The notes under the pieces: model-generated
What the model saw: only the letters and a program-made list of their open reading frames with translations
What the model was told of the DNA's origin: nothing
The model's database searches: none
Assembly: GCF_006443685.1 (NCBI RefSeq)
Contig: NZ_VFYP01000001.1
Span: 2,604,001 to 2,668,000, forward strand
Direction of reading: 5' to 3'
DNA length: 64,000 nt
Source of the DNA: Rhizobium glycinendophyticum
Lineage (GTDB): Bacteria; Pseudomonadota; Alphaproteobacteria; Rhizobiales; Rhizobiaceae
Made by a program: the position numbers and the translations under genes
In this document: positions 18,211-26,085 of the stretch, piece after piece
How the letters are laid out: every line of letters starts with the position of its first letter
Numbering within the stretch: position 1 is the first letter of the stretch

Positions 18211-18597
18211 CTATCGGCTAATCGAACCACGTGTCGCGGTTTCCAGCGCCAGGCTGATGGCCGTGATCAGGTCATCGGGATCAGACAGCTTCGGCACCCA
18301 CGTGCCGCGCTGAAAGACGCAGCAGTTGGGCTCGCTGTCACGTTCACGGGCGGTGTGCACGACGAAGGGCACGCCGCGCTGAATCAGGATCTCCGCCACG
18401 GCCCGGGAATCGCCGTCCCCCAAGCCGACGTCGAGCACCGCCGTCTCTGGCGTGTTCTTTTCCAGCCAGCGTGACGCCGCTTCGCAGCTGGTCATGGTCA
18501 CGGCCTCGCCGAGCATTGCGTCGGAGATCAAGGATTCGAGCTCCATCGAGATGAGCGGTTGATCCTCAAGAACCAGAATAATGGAATGGCCCGTCAT
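18211..18597 (-). CDS. Single-domain response regulator
   Basis: 128 residues, only a receiver domain. The acidic pair is E11-D12, the phospho-acceptor is D56 in AVLDVGLGDGD, Thr82 follows a hydrophobic strand, and Lys103 sits in WVPKLSD; so all switch residues are present. There is no output domain, so it acts through a partner. GGAGGGACGGG precedes the ATG. It is divergent from the Crp-type regulator with a tandem-decamer site between them, and no histidine kinase is nearby. Confidence 0.88.
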   Translation of the reverse strand: MTGHSIILVLEDQPLISMELESLISDAMLGEAVTMTSCEAASRWLEKNTPETAVLDVGLGDGDSRAVAEILIQRGVPFVVHTARERDSEPNCCVFQRGTWVPKLSDPDDLITAISLALETATRGSISR

Positions 18598-18657
18598 ATC
18601 CCGTCCCTCCTTGTCATAACCCCCTCAGCATAGCAGGCTTTGCTTCCCGTTGCGGTT

Positions 18658-18677
18658 GCGTACGGCAGCGCACGGAT
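18658..18677 (+). promoter_or_regulatory. Tandem decamer site B (two 10-bp direct repeats)
   Basis: On the plus strand GCGTACGGCA is followed directly by GCGCACGGAT, and a degenerate third unit (TGCGGT core) lies immediately before. The site sits in the 135-base gap between the response regulator and the Crp-type gene, reading toward the latter. It shares the 10-mer GCGTACGGCA with site A. Confidence 0.55.
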
Positions 18678-18699
18678 GTCGGAAGCGACCGGGCTAGAT

Positions 18700-18724
18700 G
18701 GAACATACCGGAGAGCGGGCGGTT
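18700..18724 (+). promoter_or_regulatory. Possible sigma-EcfG-like promoter (GGAAC-N16-GGTT)
   Basis: GGAAC at 18700-18704 and GGTT at 18721-18724, 16 bases apart, one base off the CGTT consensus. The predicted start of transcription would fall close to the ATG at 18733, so the mRNA could be nearly leaderless, or the site could be fortuitous. Confidence 0.35.
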
Positions 18725-18732
18725 GGACGCGC

Positions 18733-19464
18733 ATGAACCGAACCCAGGATATACCCGTGCAGGAACACCCCCGCCATCGCAACAAGCTGTTGGCGCGGCT
18801 GCCAGACGGCGAGCGGATCGCCATCGAACCGCATCTCGAAGCGTTGGCGCTCGACAAGGACTATTGTATTGCCGCCGTCGATACCGAGATCAGCCACGTC
18901 TATTTTCTGGATGAGGGGATCGGCTCGATGGTCGTGGTCTCGCCGGAAGGGCATCGGGCGGAAGCCGGCATGTTCGGCAGCGAGGGCTTCGCTCCGGTCC
19001 CGCCCGCCGTGCTTTCAAGCCTCAGTCTGCACGAAGTGGTCATTCAGTCCGCCGGTAGCGGTCGTCGTATGTCGGTCCAGGCTTTGTGGGGCCTTGCTTC
19101 CTCCTGCCCGTCGCTGATGAGCCTGATGACCCGAGCCTCGCACAATCTCGCCACCCAGGTTTCTTTTACGGCGCTCTCGAACGCCGTCCATCAGGTGGAC
19201 GAACGTCTGGCTCGTTGGTTGTTGATGGCGCATGACAGGGTCGAGACGAACGAGATCTACATCACCCACGAATACATATCGCTGATGCTGGCCGTCCGCC
19301 GCCCGAGCGTCACGACCGCGTTGCATATTCTGGAGGGCAATCAGATGATACGCTCCGAGCGGGGCGTGATCACGATCCGGGACCGGCCGGCACTGGAGGA
19401 GTTCGCCCGCGATGCCTATGGAAAGCCGGAGGCAGAGTATCGCCATTTGTTCGGGCAGGGCTGA
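18733..19464 (+). CDS. Crp/Fnr-family transcriptional regulator
   Basis: 243 residues. The N-terminal half is a cyclic-nucleotide-binding-like beta barrel (about 20-130, with IGSMVVVSPEGHRAEAGMFG). The C-terminal half is a winged helix with ITHEYISLMLAVRRPSVTTALHILEG as the HTH, typical of rhizobial Crp-type proteins. No Cys cluster for an Fe-S centre is seen, so oxygen sensing of the Fnr type is unlikely. Start uncertain: the ATG at 18733 fits family length, while in-frame codons at 18676 and 18640 would add up to 31 residues. It stands at the head of a stress-type gene cluster. Confidence 0.88.
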   Translation: MNRTQDIPVQEHPRHRNKLLARLPDGERIAIEPHLEALALDKDYCIAAVDTEISHVYFLDEGIGSMVVVSPEGHRAEAGMFGSEGFAPVPPAVLSSLSLHEVVIQSAGSGRRMSVQALWGLASSCPSLMSLMTRASHNLATQVSFTALSNAVHQVDERLARWLLMAHDRVETNEIYITHEYISLMLAVRRPSVTTALHILEGNQMIRSERGVITIRDRPALEEFARDAYGKPEAEYRHLFGQG

Positions 19465-19518
19465 GGAGCCCGGGGTTAAGGAGGCGCGGCGCGCCTCCCA
19501 GTGTTTCTATCACCCCGT

Positions 19519-20043
19519 TTACGTCCCCACCTTCTCCCGCGCCAGCCCGCGTGACCCGGCCACCCCGCGCGGAAAGCCGCTCCGGTCGCTGTAGTCCCGT
19601 CTTTCGCCCAACTGCCGCGTATGGCGCCCTCTCGCGGCACCCGCCGCGATGAAGTCGAACAACGTCACGCCGGCAACCAGCACAAGCGCAATCGCCACAT
19701 TGTCCTGCTTCGGATTGTCGGCGCGCATGGCCGAGCCGAGCGTCACGACATCGATCGCGTCGCCGGCGAGACGGCTGGCCAGCCCCACCTCCTTGTCGAC
19801 AGAAAGCGTCATCATGCCCGAGCCGATCTCGCGCAGACCATAGGCCTGCACCATCGTCTCCTGTCCCTCCATGCCGAGCGCACGGGTCAGCCGATGCGCC
19901 CCGAACAGTTCGACCAGGCCGAGGCCGATCGAGAACCAGCCGAGATTGCGTGCCAGCCGGTCCGATGCGGAGAGTGAGCTGGGTCCCTTGGAAATCACCG
20001 TCGGATCGCTCTTGTCGCGTTTGAGGTTGCTGAGAATGGACAT
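19519..20043 (-). CDS. Membrane protein of the 'cyclase/dehydrase'-associated small family
   Basis: 174 residues. The core reads LARNLGWFSIGLGLVELFGA, then GMEGQETMVQAYGLREIGSGMM and SRLAGDAIDVVTLG, a pattern found in small alphaproteobacterial membrane proteins often annotated as cyclase/dehydrase N-termini. Hydrophobic segments lie at about 32-47 and 115-135; the C-terminus is basic. GGAGG precedes the ATG. It follows the zinc alcohol dehydrogenase by 14 bases, so they are probably one transcript. Function is unknown. Confidence 0.8.
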   Translation of the reverse strand: MSILSNLKRDKSDPTVISKGPSSLSASDRLARNLGWFSIGLGLVELFGAHRLTRALGMEGQETMVQAYGLREIGSGMMTLSVDKEVGLASRLAGDAIDVVTLGSAMRADNPKQDNVAIALVLVAGVTLFDFIAAGAARGRHTRQLGERRDYSDRSGFPRGVAGSRGLAREKVGT

Positions 20044-20057
20044 AAATTTTCCTCCGG

Positions 20058-21233
20058 TTACGGCTTCAGGACGACCTTGATGCAGCTGTCCTGCTTGTCG
20101 CGGAACACCTTGTACATCTCCGGCCCGTCTTCTAGGCCAGCGGTGTGGGTGATGACGAAGGATGGGTCGAGCTGCCCCTCCTCGATCCGGCGCACCAGAT
20201 CATCCGTCCAGCGCTTCACATGCGTCTGGCCCATACGGAAGCTCAGCCCCTTGTTCATCGCCATGCCGAGCGGCAGCTTGTCAATCAGGCCGCTATAGAC
20301 GCCCGGAATGGAAATGATGCCACCGGGTCGGCAGACATAGATCATCTCGCGCAGCACATGCGGCCGGTCGTTTTCCATCAGCATCATCTGCATGGCGCGG
20401 TCCATCAGGCTGTCCGGATGGCTCGTCGAGACATGGCTCTCCATGCCGACAGCATCGATGCATTTCTCCGGCCCCTTGCCATGGGTCAAATCGTTCAGCC
20501 GCTCGATGACGCTCTCTTCCTTGAAGTTGATGGTAACAGCGCCGCCGGCTTCCGCCATGGAGAGACGCTCCGGCAGATAGTCGATCGCCACCACCTGGGC
20601 GGCACCGAGCAGCACGGCGCTGCGGATCGCCATCTGGCCGACCGGCCCGCAGCCCCAGACCACCACGGTATCCGTGGGCTCGATGTCGCATTGCACCGCC
20701 GCCTGCCATCCGGTCGGGAGAATGTCGCTCAAGAACAGCGCCTGTTCGTCGCTCATGCTGTCGGGCACTTTGATATGGGTGCTGTCGGCATAGGGCACAC
20801 GCAGATATTCCGCCTGCCCGCCCGGATAACCGCCGGTCAGATGCGTATAGCCAAAGAGACCGCCGGTCGCGTGACCAAACACCTTGTCCGCCAGTTCCTT
20901 CTTGCGGTTAGACCGTTCGCAAACGGAGAAATTGCCGCGCCGGCACTGGTCGCATTCGCCGCAGGTGATGGTGAAGGGAATGACCACACGGTCGCCCTTC
21001 TTCAACTTGCCGTTCATGCCGGAGCCCACCTCGACCACCTCCCCCATGGTCTCGTGGCCCACGATGTCGCCGGGCATCATGGCGGGAATGAAATTGTGAA
21101 AGAGATGCAGGTCCGACCCGCAGATCGCGCAACTCGTCACCTTGATGATGGCATCCCGGGGTTCCTCGATCTCGGGATCCGAAACCTGATCACACCGGAT
21201 GTCCTCTTTGCCGTGCCAAACCAATGCGCGCAT
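20058..21233 (-). CDS. Zinc-dependent alcohol/formaldehyde dehydrogenase family protein
   Basis: 391 residues, medium-chain dehydrogenase/reductase. Catalytic zinc ligands lie in CAICGSDLHLF and GHETMGEV; the four structural-zinc cysteines are in CGECDQCRRGNFSVC; the nucleotide site is VWGCGPVGQMAI. This matches the glutathione-independent formaldehyde dehydrogenase-like branch. The ATG at 21233 follows GGAG by 7 bases and gives MRALVWHGKEDIRCDQV; a longer frame upstream is not coding. An EcfG-like promoter lies at 21320-21344, so it is a likely general-stress gene, cotranscribed with the membrane protein downstream. Confidence 0.92.
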   Translation of the reverse strand: MRALVWHGKEDIRCDQVSDPEIEEPRDAIIKVTSCAICGSDLHLFHNFIPAMMPGDIVGHETMGEVVEVGSGMNGKLKKGDRVVIPFTITCGECDQCRRGNFSVCERSNRKKELADKVFGHATGGLFGYTHLTGGYPGGQAEYLRVPYADSTHIKVPDSMSDEQALFLSDILPTGWQAAVQCDIEPTDTVVVWGCGPVGQMAIRSAVLLGAAQVVAIDYLPERLSMAEAGGAVTINFKEESVIERLNDLTHGKGPEKCIDAVGMESHVSTSHPDSLMDRAMQMMLMENDRPHVLREMIYVCRPGGIISIPGVYSGLIDKLPLGMAMNKGLSFRMGQTHVKRWTDDLVRRIEEGQLDPSFVITHTAGLEDGPEMYKVFRDKQDSCIKVVLKP

Positions 21234-21319
21234 GTCGGTCTCCTCGTTGTAGGTCGTTGGGGGAGCGGGCCCGAAAAGGCGCCGATGCCTCGTCCTTCCG
21301 CTCCGTCCGGTGCCTGCCC

Positions 21320-21344
21320 AACAGTCCCGCGGTGAAACGGTTCC
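21320..21344 (-). promoter_or_regulatory. EcfG-like promoter of the zinc alcohol dehydrogenase operon
   Basis: On the minus strand GGAAC (21344-21340), 16 bases, TGTT (21323-21320). One base differs from GGAAC-N16-CGTT. It lies about 87 bases upstream of the ATG. Confidence 0.5.
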
Positions 21345-21404
21345 GCAGAAAACCACTCGTCCCGCCCCTCGACACCCGTCCTCGGACGGACCACACTGGC
21401 AAAT

Positions 21405-21843
21405 GTGACGACACCCCTCGCCGTCTTCGACGCGGTTCCCGAATCCGCCCGCGAGACAATCCTCGCCGGCATCAGAGCCCATAAGGACACCCTGCTCGGC
21501 CCGACCGACCGCAAGGCTATCTTCATCCCATAGCCGATGATGGCACTGTCGATGCCGGTCTCGTGGGTTACACTCGACGCGGTTGGCTCTATGTGGAAAT
21601 GCTTTTCATATCCGAACGCCTGCGCGGCCAGCGCATGGCCGGCCGGCTTTTGGCAATGGCGGAGAAGGAAGCAAAGGTCCGCGGCTGCATCGGCACTTAT
21701 ATCGACACGGTCAACCCGGTTGCCCGCCGAACCTACGAGCGGGCGGGCCTTGAGTGTTCGGCCGGATCGAAAATTTTGCAGGCGGCAACGATATCTGCTG
21801 GCTGATCAAGCGCTTCGAGGAAGACGCTGACAAAACACGCTGA
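21405..21843 (+). pseudogene. GNAT acetyltransferase, two frameshifts
   Basis: From a GTG at 21405 the first frame gives TTPLAVFDAVPESARETIL and ends at a TAG (21531). The next frame, from about 21533, gives DDGTVDAGLVGYTRRGWLYVE and then the acetyl-CoA-binding GNAT core SERLRGQRMAGRLLAMAEKEA with a C-terminal NPVARRTYERAGL. A further shift near 21770 restores NDICWLIKRFEEDADK up to a TGA at 21841-21843. Joined, the pieces make a complete GNAT protein of about 145 residues, so this is a recent pseudogene or contains sequencing errors. It is divergent from the alcohol dehydrogenase. Confidence 0.75.
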
Positions 21844-21864
21844 CGACGATGACTGGGCGCCGGC

Positions 21865-21951
21865 TCAGAAGATCAACTTGAAGAACAGGACGACCACGAT
21901 CAACCCGATCAGAAAGATTGCGCCGATCGTGCCACCGATAAACTTCAGCAT
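21865..21951 (-). CDS. 28-residue hydrophobic membrane peptide
   Basis: The frame encodes 28 residues that are almost entirely one membrane helix (IGGTIGAIFLIGLIVVVLFF) between a Lys near the start and a Lys near the end. AGGAG lies 9 bases before the ATG, and an EcfG-like promoter lies 37-61 bases upstream, so expression is likely. A longer in-frame extension exists but is not needed. Small one-helix peptides of this kind are common in rhizobial stress regulons; the function is unknown. Confidence 0.7.
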   Translation of the reverse strand: MLKFIGGTIGAIFLIGLIVVVLFFKLIF

Positions 21952-21987
21952 GTCGTTTTCTCCTGTCATTGCAAGTGCTGACAGGGG

Positions 21988-22012
21988 AACAGGTTGCGGC
22001 GCGAATGGTTCC
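21988..22012 (-). promoter_or_regulatory. EcfG-like promoter of the 28-residue peptide
   Basis: GGAAC (22012-22008), 16 bases, TGTT (21991-21988), read on the minus strand. It has the same -35, spacing and -10 as the site before the alcohol dehydrogenase. Confidence 0.55.
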
Positions 22013-22033
22013 GTATACGGACGCGCCACTTCC

Positions 22034-22603
22034 TCAGGCGGATGCGTAGACCTTGTCTGTTTGCGCGGCCTCAAGGACCGACGGCTCCGCCGCCACGGCC
22101 TTGCAATCCCGCCAGGCAATCACGCCCTTCAGCCGCTCGTGCACGCCGTCTACCAGCGGCACCACCAGCACCCGGTTCGGATCAACCGGCCCCGGAAAAT
22201 CCAGCGCCTTGTAGGCCACCTTCTCGAAGCCCAGCGGCATGTAATAGGGCGGGTCGCCGATCAGGATCACACCCTCGGAACCCTTGCGCCGAGCCGATTC
22301 GATTGCGATCCGCACGAGTTCACGGCCGATGCCGCGGTTCTTGTGGGAAGGCCTGACGGCAAGCGGTCCAAGCAGATGCCCTTTCACCCCACCGGCCATC
22401 ACAGGTGTCATGCGCACCGAGGCGATCGTCTCGCCATTATCGGCGCAGATATAGGAAAGCGACCGGTCATGCGGCCCCTGCTCACGGATGCGGGCAGCCG
22501 CACGCGTGTGCCGGCCAGGGCCAAAGGCTTCTTCGTTGATGAGTTCGATGACCGCGTCATGCGACGCATCCTCGGTGAGGTAGACAAGCCCGAAATTTTT
22601 CAT
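22034..22603 (-). CDS. GNAT-family N-acetyltransferase (YhbS-like)
   Basis: 189 residues. The acetyl-CoA loop is LGPLAVRPSHKNRGIGRELV (R/Q-x-x-G-x-G/A type), followed by GVILIGDPPYYMPLGFEKV, which is typical of YhbS-like acetyltransferases. The acceptor is unknown. The ATG at 22603 was taken because the upstream alternative is a TTG without support; the ribosome site is weak. It lies upstream of the 28-residue peptide with 82 bases between them, which includes that peptide's own promoter. Confidence 0.88.
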   Translation of the reverse strand: MKNFGLVYLTEDASHDAVIELINEEAFGPGRHTRAAARIREQGPHDRSLSYICADNGETIASVRMTPVMAGGVKGHLLGPLAVRPSHKNRGIGRELVRIAIESARRKGSEGVILIGDPPYYMPLGFEKVAYKALDFPGPVDPNRVLVVPLVDGVHERLKGVIAWRDCKAVAAEPSVLEAAQTDKVYASA

Positions 22604-22853
22604 GGATGACAGAAACCAGCAGACAGACAGCAATAGGGTTCACAGGCACACCTCGCGGCGGCTAGGAGCATCAGCGTCGTCGTGGATTCCGTACAGGGGT
22701 CATGACAGGCTTTCTTTGGTCAGTTTTTTCCCGATAGCAGCAAAATTTCCGTCCGTCCAACGGAAAACGCACTGTTCATAGCATCGCCCCTCGCAATCGC
22801 AGCCGTGTGCCGTATCTTCCCCAGCAAGTGAGAAACATCGAAAGGAACACGTC

Positions 22854-23837
22854 ATGGGCAGGCTGGTGGACGGCATCTGGCAGGACGTCTGGTACGATAC
22901 GAAGTCGACCTCGGGCCATTTCAAGCGGGCGGATGCGAGCTTCCGCAACTGGGTGACGGCGGATGGCGCACCGGGTCCAACCGGCACAGGCGGCTTCAAG
23001 GCCGAGGCCGGCCGCTACCATCTCTATGTCTCCTATGCCTGCCCCTGGGCGCATCGCACGCTGATCTTCAGGGCATTGAAGGGCCTCAAAGACCTGATCA
23101 CGGTTTCGGTCGTCGATCCCTTGATGCTGTCCAACGGCTGGGAATTTCACGACCGCGAGGGTGCCACCATCGACCACCTCTTCGGCTCGGATTTCCTCTG
23201 GCAGGTCTATGTTAAGGCCGCCCCGACCTTTTCCGGCCGCGTCACGGTTCCGGTGCTGTGGGACAAGCAGACGAACACGATCGTCTCGAACGAGAGCTCC
23301 GAAATCATCCGCATGTTCAATTCGGCTTTTGACGGATTGACCGGTTCCACGCTCGACATGCACCCGCAAGATCTCCACGTAGAGATCGACGAGATCAACA
23401 CGCGCATCTACGACACAGTCAACAACGGTGTTTACAAGGCCGGTTTCGCGACCACGCAGGAAGCATACGAGAGCGCCGTCTATCCGCTGTTCGAGACGCT
23501 CGACTGGCTGGAAGAACGCTTGACCGACCGGCGCTATCTCTTCGGTGCCCGCGTCACCGAAGCGGACTGGCGGCTGTTCACCACACTAGTTCGCTTTGAC
23601 CCGGTCTATGTCGGCCACTTCAAGTGCAACATCCGCCGCATCGCAGACTATCCGGCACTCTCGGCCTATCTGCGCGATCTCTACCAGACGCCGGGTGTGG
23701 CCGAAACGGTCGAGATGCGCCACATCAAGCATCACTATTATCGCAGCCACACCATGATCAACCCGACCGGGGTCGTGCCCGTCGGACCGCAGCTCAACCT
23801 CACGGCCCCTCACGACCGCGAACGCCTCGGCGCCTGA
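22854..23837 (+). CDS. Glutathionyl-hydroquinone reductase (omega-class glutathione transferase family)
   Basis: 327 residues, the normal length. The active-site motif YACPWAHR places the catalytic cysteine at residue 63; the pattern MLSNGWEF and the long C-terminal domain with NNGVYKAGFATTQEAYE and LFGARVTEADWRLFTTLVRFD is specific to the YqjG/PcpF group. These enzymes remove glutathione from glutathionyl-hydroquinones in the cytosol. AAGGAAC precedes the ATG. Divergent from the GNAT gene across 250 bases. Confidence 0.94.
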   Translation: MGRLVDGIWQDVWYDTKSTSGHFKRADASFRNWVTADGAPGPTGTGGFKAEAGRYHLYVSYACPWAHRTLIFRALKGLKDLITVSVVDPLMLSNGWEFHDREGATIDHLFGSDFLWQVYVKAAPTFSGRVTVPVLWDKQTNTIVSNESSEIIRMFNSAFDGLTGSTLDMHPQDLHVEIDEINTRIYDTVNNGVYKAGFATTQEAYESAVYPLFETLDWLEERLTDRRYLFGARVTEADWRLFTTLVRFDPVYVGHFKCNIRRIADYPALSAYLRDLYQTPGVAETVEMRHIKHHYYRSHTMINPTGVVPVGPQLNLTAPHDRERLGA

Positions 23838-23840
23838 TCG

Positions 23841-24347
23841 CTACCAGTAAGTCGACAACTCCGCCTCGCCGGTCAATTCGGCGAGGCGTCGCCGTGTCGC
23901 TTCCGTAGTGGTTTCCGGCAGATGGGCCAGATCAAAGAAGCCGCATTCGGCAATCTCCCGGTCGGCGCCACGCGGTGCCGTCTGCGCGGCATCCACGCGG
24001 TAGAGCAGCACATGGTCGCGCCCACTGATCCGGCCATTGAAATAGACCTGGACGAGGCTGGGCGGCCCGGTCATTTCCAGATTGCCCTCTTCACGCAACT
24101 CCTTCACCAGCGCTGCAAGCGCCGTCTCGCCGCGCTCCACGCCACCGCCTGGCAAATGCCAACCCGGCACATAGGTATGTCGCACCAGAAACACGCGACC
24201 CTCAGCATCAAAGCAGGCGGCGCGGACACCCAGCGTCATCCCGCGGCTCATGGCAAAATAGACATGCAGAAGTCGCACAAGGAACCTCTTCCCCCATCGC
24301 AGCCTTTCCCCATCGGGTCTTGCGCTCCGGTCATCGGCTGGTGTCAT
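23841..24347 (-). CDS. Nudix hydrolase
   Basis: 168 residues. The Nudix box is GGGVERGETALAALVKELRE followed by EGNLEM; the usual Arg of the REUxEE motif is Lys here, a conservative change. An N-terminal hydrophobic helix (FLVRLLHVYFAMSRG) precedes the domain, as in membrane-near Nudix proteins. The substrate is unknown. It ends 3 bases after the convergent reductase gene. The start could also be an internal ATG (MSRGMTLG). Confidence 0.85.
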   Translation of the reverse strand: MTPADDRSARPDGERLRWGKRFLVRLLHVYFAMSRGMTLGVRAACFDAEGRVFLVRHTYVPGWHLPGGGVERGETALAALVKELREEGNLEMTGPPSLVQVYFNGRISGRDHVLLYRVDAAQTAPRGADREIAECGFFDLAHLPETTTEATRRRLAELTGEAELSTYW

Positions 24348-24388
24348 TTCCCTTGCCCCTCATTCGCGGCCTCGCTAAGAGAAGCGCC

Positions 24389-25300
24389 ATGTTCAAGCTC
24401 GCGCATATATCCGATGTTCATCTCGGCCCCCTGCCGAACCTGACGATCCGGGAACTCGCATCCAAGCGCATCACAGGCTATGTGAACTGGCACCGAAACC
24501 GCCGCAAGCATCTTTTCCCCAATGCTCTGGAAATGGTTCTCGACAGCCTTCACGAGGCCAGACCCGATCATCTCGCGATCACCGGCGACCTCGTCAACCT
24601 TGCCTCTAAACTGGAAATCCGTCTCGTCGCGGAATGGCTGAAGCTCGCGGGCACGCCCCTCGACACCTCTGTCGTCCCGGGCAACCACGACGCCTATGTG
24701 CCGGGCGCGCATGATCGGGCGGTTCAGGCCTGGTACGACTACATGCGCGGCGACGACGATCCTCTGATCCATCAGGACCATTACAAGCTTTTCCCCTATA
24801 TCCGCCGCCGTGGGCCGATTGCCATCATCGGCTGTTCCACCTCGATCGCCACCCCGCCCTTCTCCGCCCAGGGCTATTTCAGCGGTCGTCAGGCCCGCGA
24901 AACGGCAGGCCTGTTGAAGGCGGCCGGAGAGGAAGGCCTGTTTCGCGTGGTGATGATCCATCACCCGCCGATCCGAGGGGCGGCTGCCCAGCACAAGCGC
25001 ATGATCGGCATCCGCCGTTTTGCCGCCGCCATCCGCACCGGTGGTGCTGAACTCGTGCTCCATGGCCACACCCATCTCAACACGCTGAACTGGCTGGCAG
25101 ACCGGGAGAAACACATCCCCGTCGTCGGCATCGCCTCCGCAAGCCAGGGCCCGGGCGCCAAGAAACCGGCAGCGGGTTATAATCTCTTCTCGATTGATGG
25201 CGAGGCGGGAAAATGGAAGCTCGACTGGCAGCGCTTCAAAATCGAGAGCGAAGACGCGCCGCTGAAGCTCGATCACAGCGAACGCCTGATGGGCCGCTGA
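24389..25300 (+). CDS. Metallophosphoesterase
   Basis: 303 residues with a full calcineurin-like set of metal ligands: ISDVHLG near the start, ITGDLVN, PGNHDAYVPG, MIHHPPI and HGHTHLN. Family members cut cyclic nucleotides or phosphodiesters; the substrate is not evident. AGAGAAG precedes the ATG at 24389; the frame is open upstream but homology starts at MFKLAHISDVH. Divergent from the Nudix gene. Confidence 0.92.
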   Translation: MFKLAHISDVHLGPLPNLTIRELASKRITGYVNWHRNRRKHLFPNALEMVLDSLHEARPDHLAITGDLVNLASKLEIRLVAEWLKLAGTPLDTSVVPGNHDAYVPGAHDRAVQAWYDYMRGDDDPLIHQDHYKLFPYIRRRGPIAIIGCSTSIATPPFSAQGYFSGRQARETAGLLKAAGEEGLFRVVMIHHPPIRGAAAQHKRMIGIRRFAAAIRTGGAELVLHGHTHLNTLNWLADREKHIPVVGIASASQGPGAKKPAAGYNLFSIDGEAGKWKLDWQRFKIESEDAPLKLDHSERLMGR

Positions 25301-25303
25301 GGC

Positions 25304-26080
25304 TCAGCCTTCAGCCAGAGCGGCATTAAGCGCCGCCGCCGCCTGATCCCGCGCCTCCTCGATAAGAATATGGCCGGCTCCCTCGATCAGCGTCACCTCG
25401 GACTTCGGCCAGATGTTCTCTGCTTGTGAGACCGGCAGGATCGGATCTGCCGTTCCCCACAAGAGCCGCGTCGAAACTCCAAGACCATCTAAAGGTGCAA
25501 GCGGCAACGTCCCCTGCCCCGTCCGACCATCGCGCTCGACGAGGAAGGAGGCGAGAATGGCCAGCAGCCGATCCACGGCGCCGGGTGCCTGGCGCGTTGC
25601 GGCAAGCCGTTCAAGACCGGATCGTTCCGCCACATGCCCCGGTGCCGTCATCACCGCAAGCGCCGTCGCGAGCTCACCGACCTCCGCCGCCACCGCATAC
25701 CGCCGCAAGGCCAGATGATCGATCTCGAAGCCGAAGCCGCCAGGGGCGAGAAGCGTCAGCGAGCGCACGCGGGTAGCGGTCCTGAGCGCAACAAGGCTCG
25801 CGACTGCGCCACCCATGGAGTGGCCGCAAAGATGAAAGGAGGATAATCCACGCCGATTGAGGTCGGCTAGAATGACCTTGGCCATCACGCCGGCATGCCC
25901 GACACCATCGGCATCGAGCGAGCCCCCGTGCCCTGGAAGATCGTAGATGATAAGCGGCTGATCATCATCGAGCCGGTCGATGACCGGCGCCCAGAGAGCG
26001 CCGATCCCGCCAAAGCCATGCAGGAGCACGAGCGGGGCCTTCGCCGAGGACGGATGTCGAACCTCGGCGAAGAGCGTCAT
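25304..26080 (-). CDS. Alpha/beta hydrolase
   Basis: 258 residues. The oxyanion-hole segment LLHGFGGIG, nucleophile elbow CGHSMGG, acid in GTADPILP and histidine in GAGHILIEE give a complete catalytic triad. There is no signal peptide, so it is cytosolic. It starts 5 bases after leuA and probably shares its transcript. It resembles the acyltransferase/acetoin-cleaving type of hydrolases, but the substrate is unknown. Confidence 0.9.
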   Translation of the reverse strand: MTLFAEVRHPSSAKAPLVLLHGFGGIGALWAPVIDRLDDDQPLIIYDLPGHGGSLDADGVGHAGVMAKVILADLNRRGLSSFHLCGHSMGGAVASLVALRTATRVRSLTLLAPGGFGFEIDHLALRRYAVAAEVGELATALAVMTAPGHVAERSGLERLAATRQAPGAVDRLLAILASFLVERDGRTGQGTLPLAPLDGLGVSTRLLWGTADPILPVSQAENIWPKSEVTLIEGAGHILIEEARDQAAAALNAALAEG

Positions 26081-26085
26081 GACGT

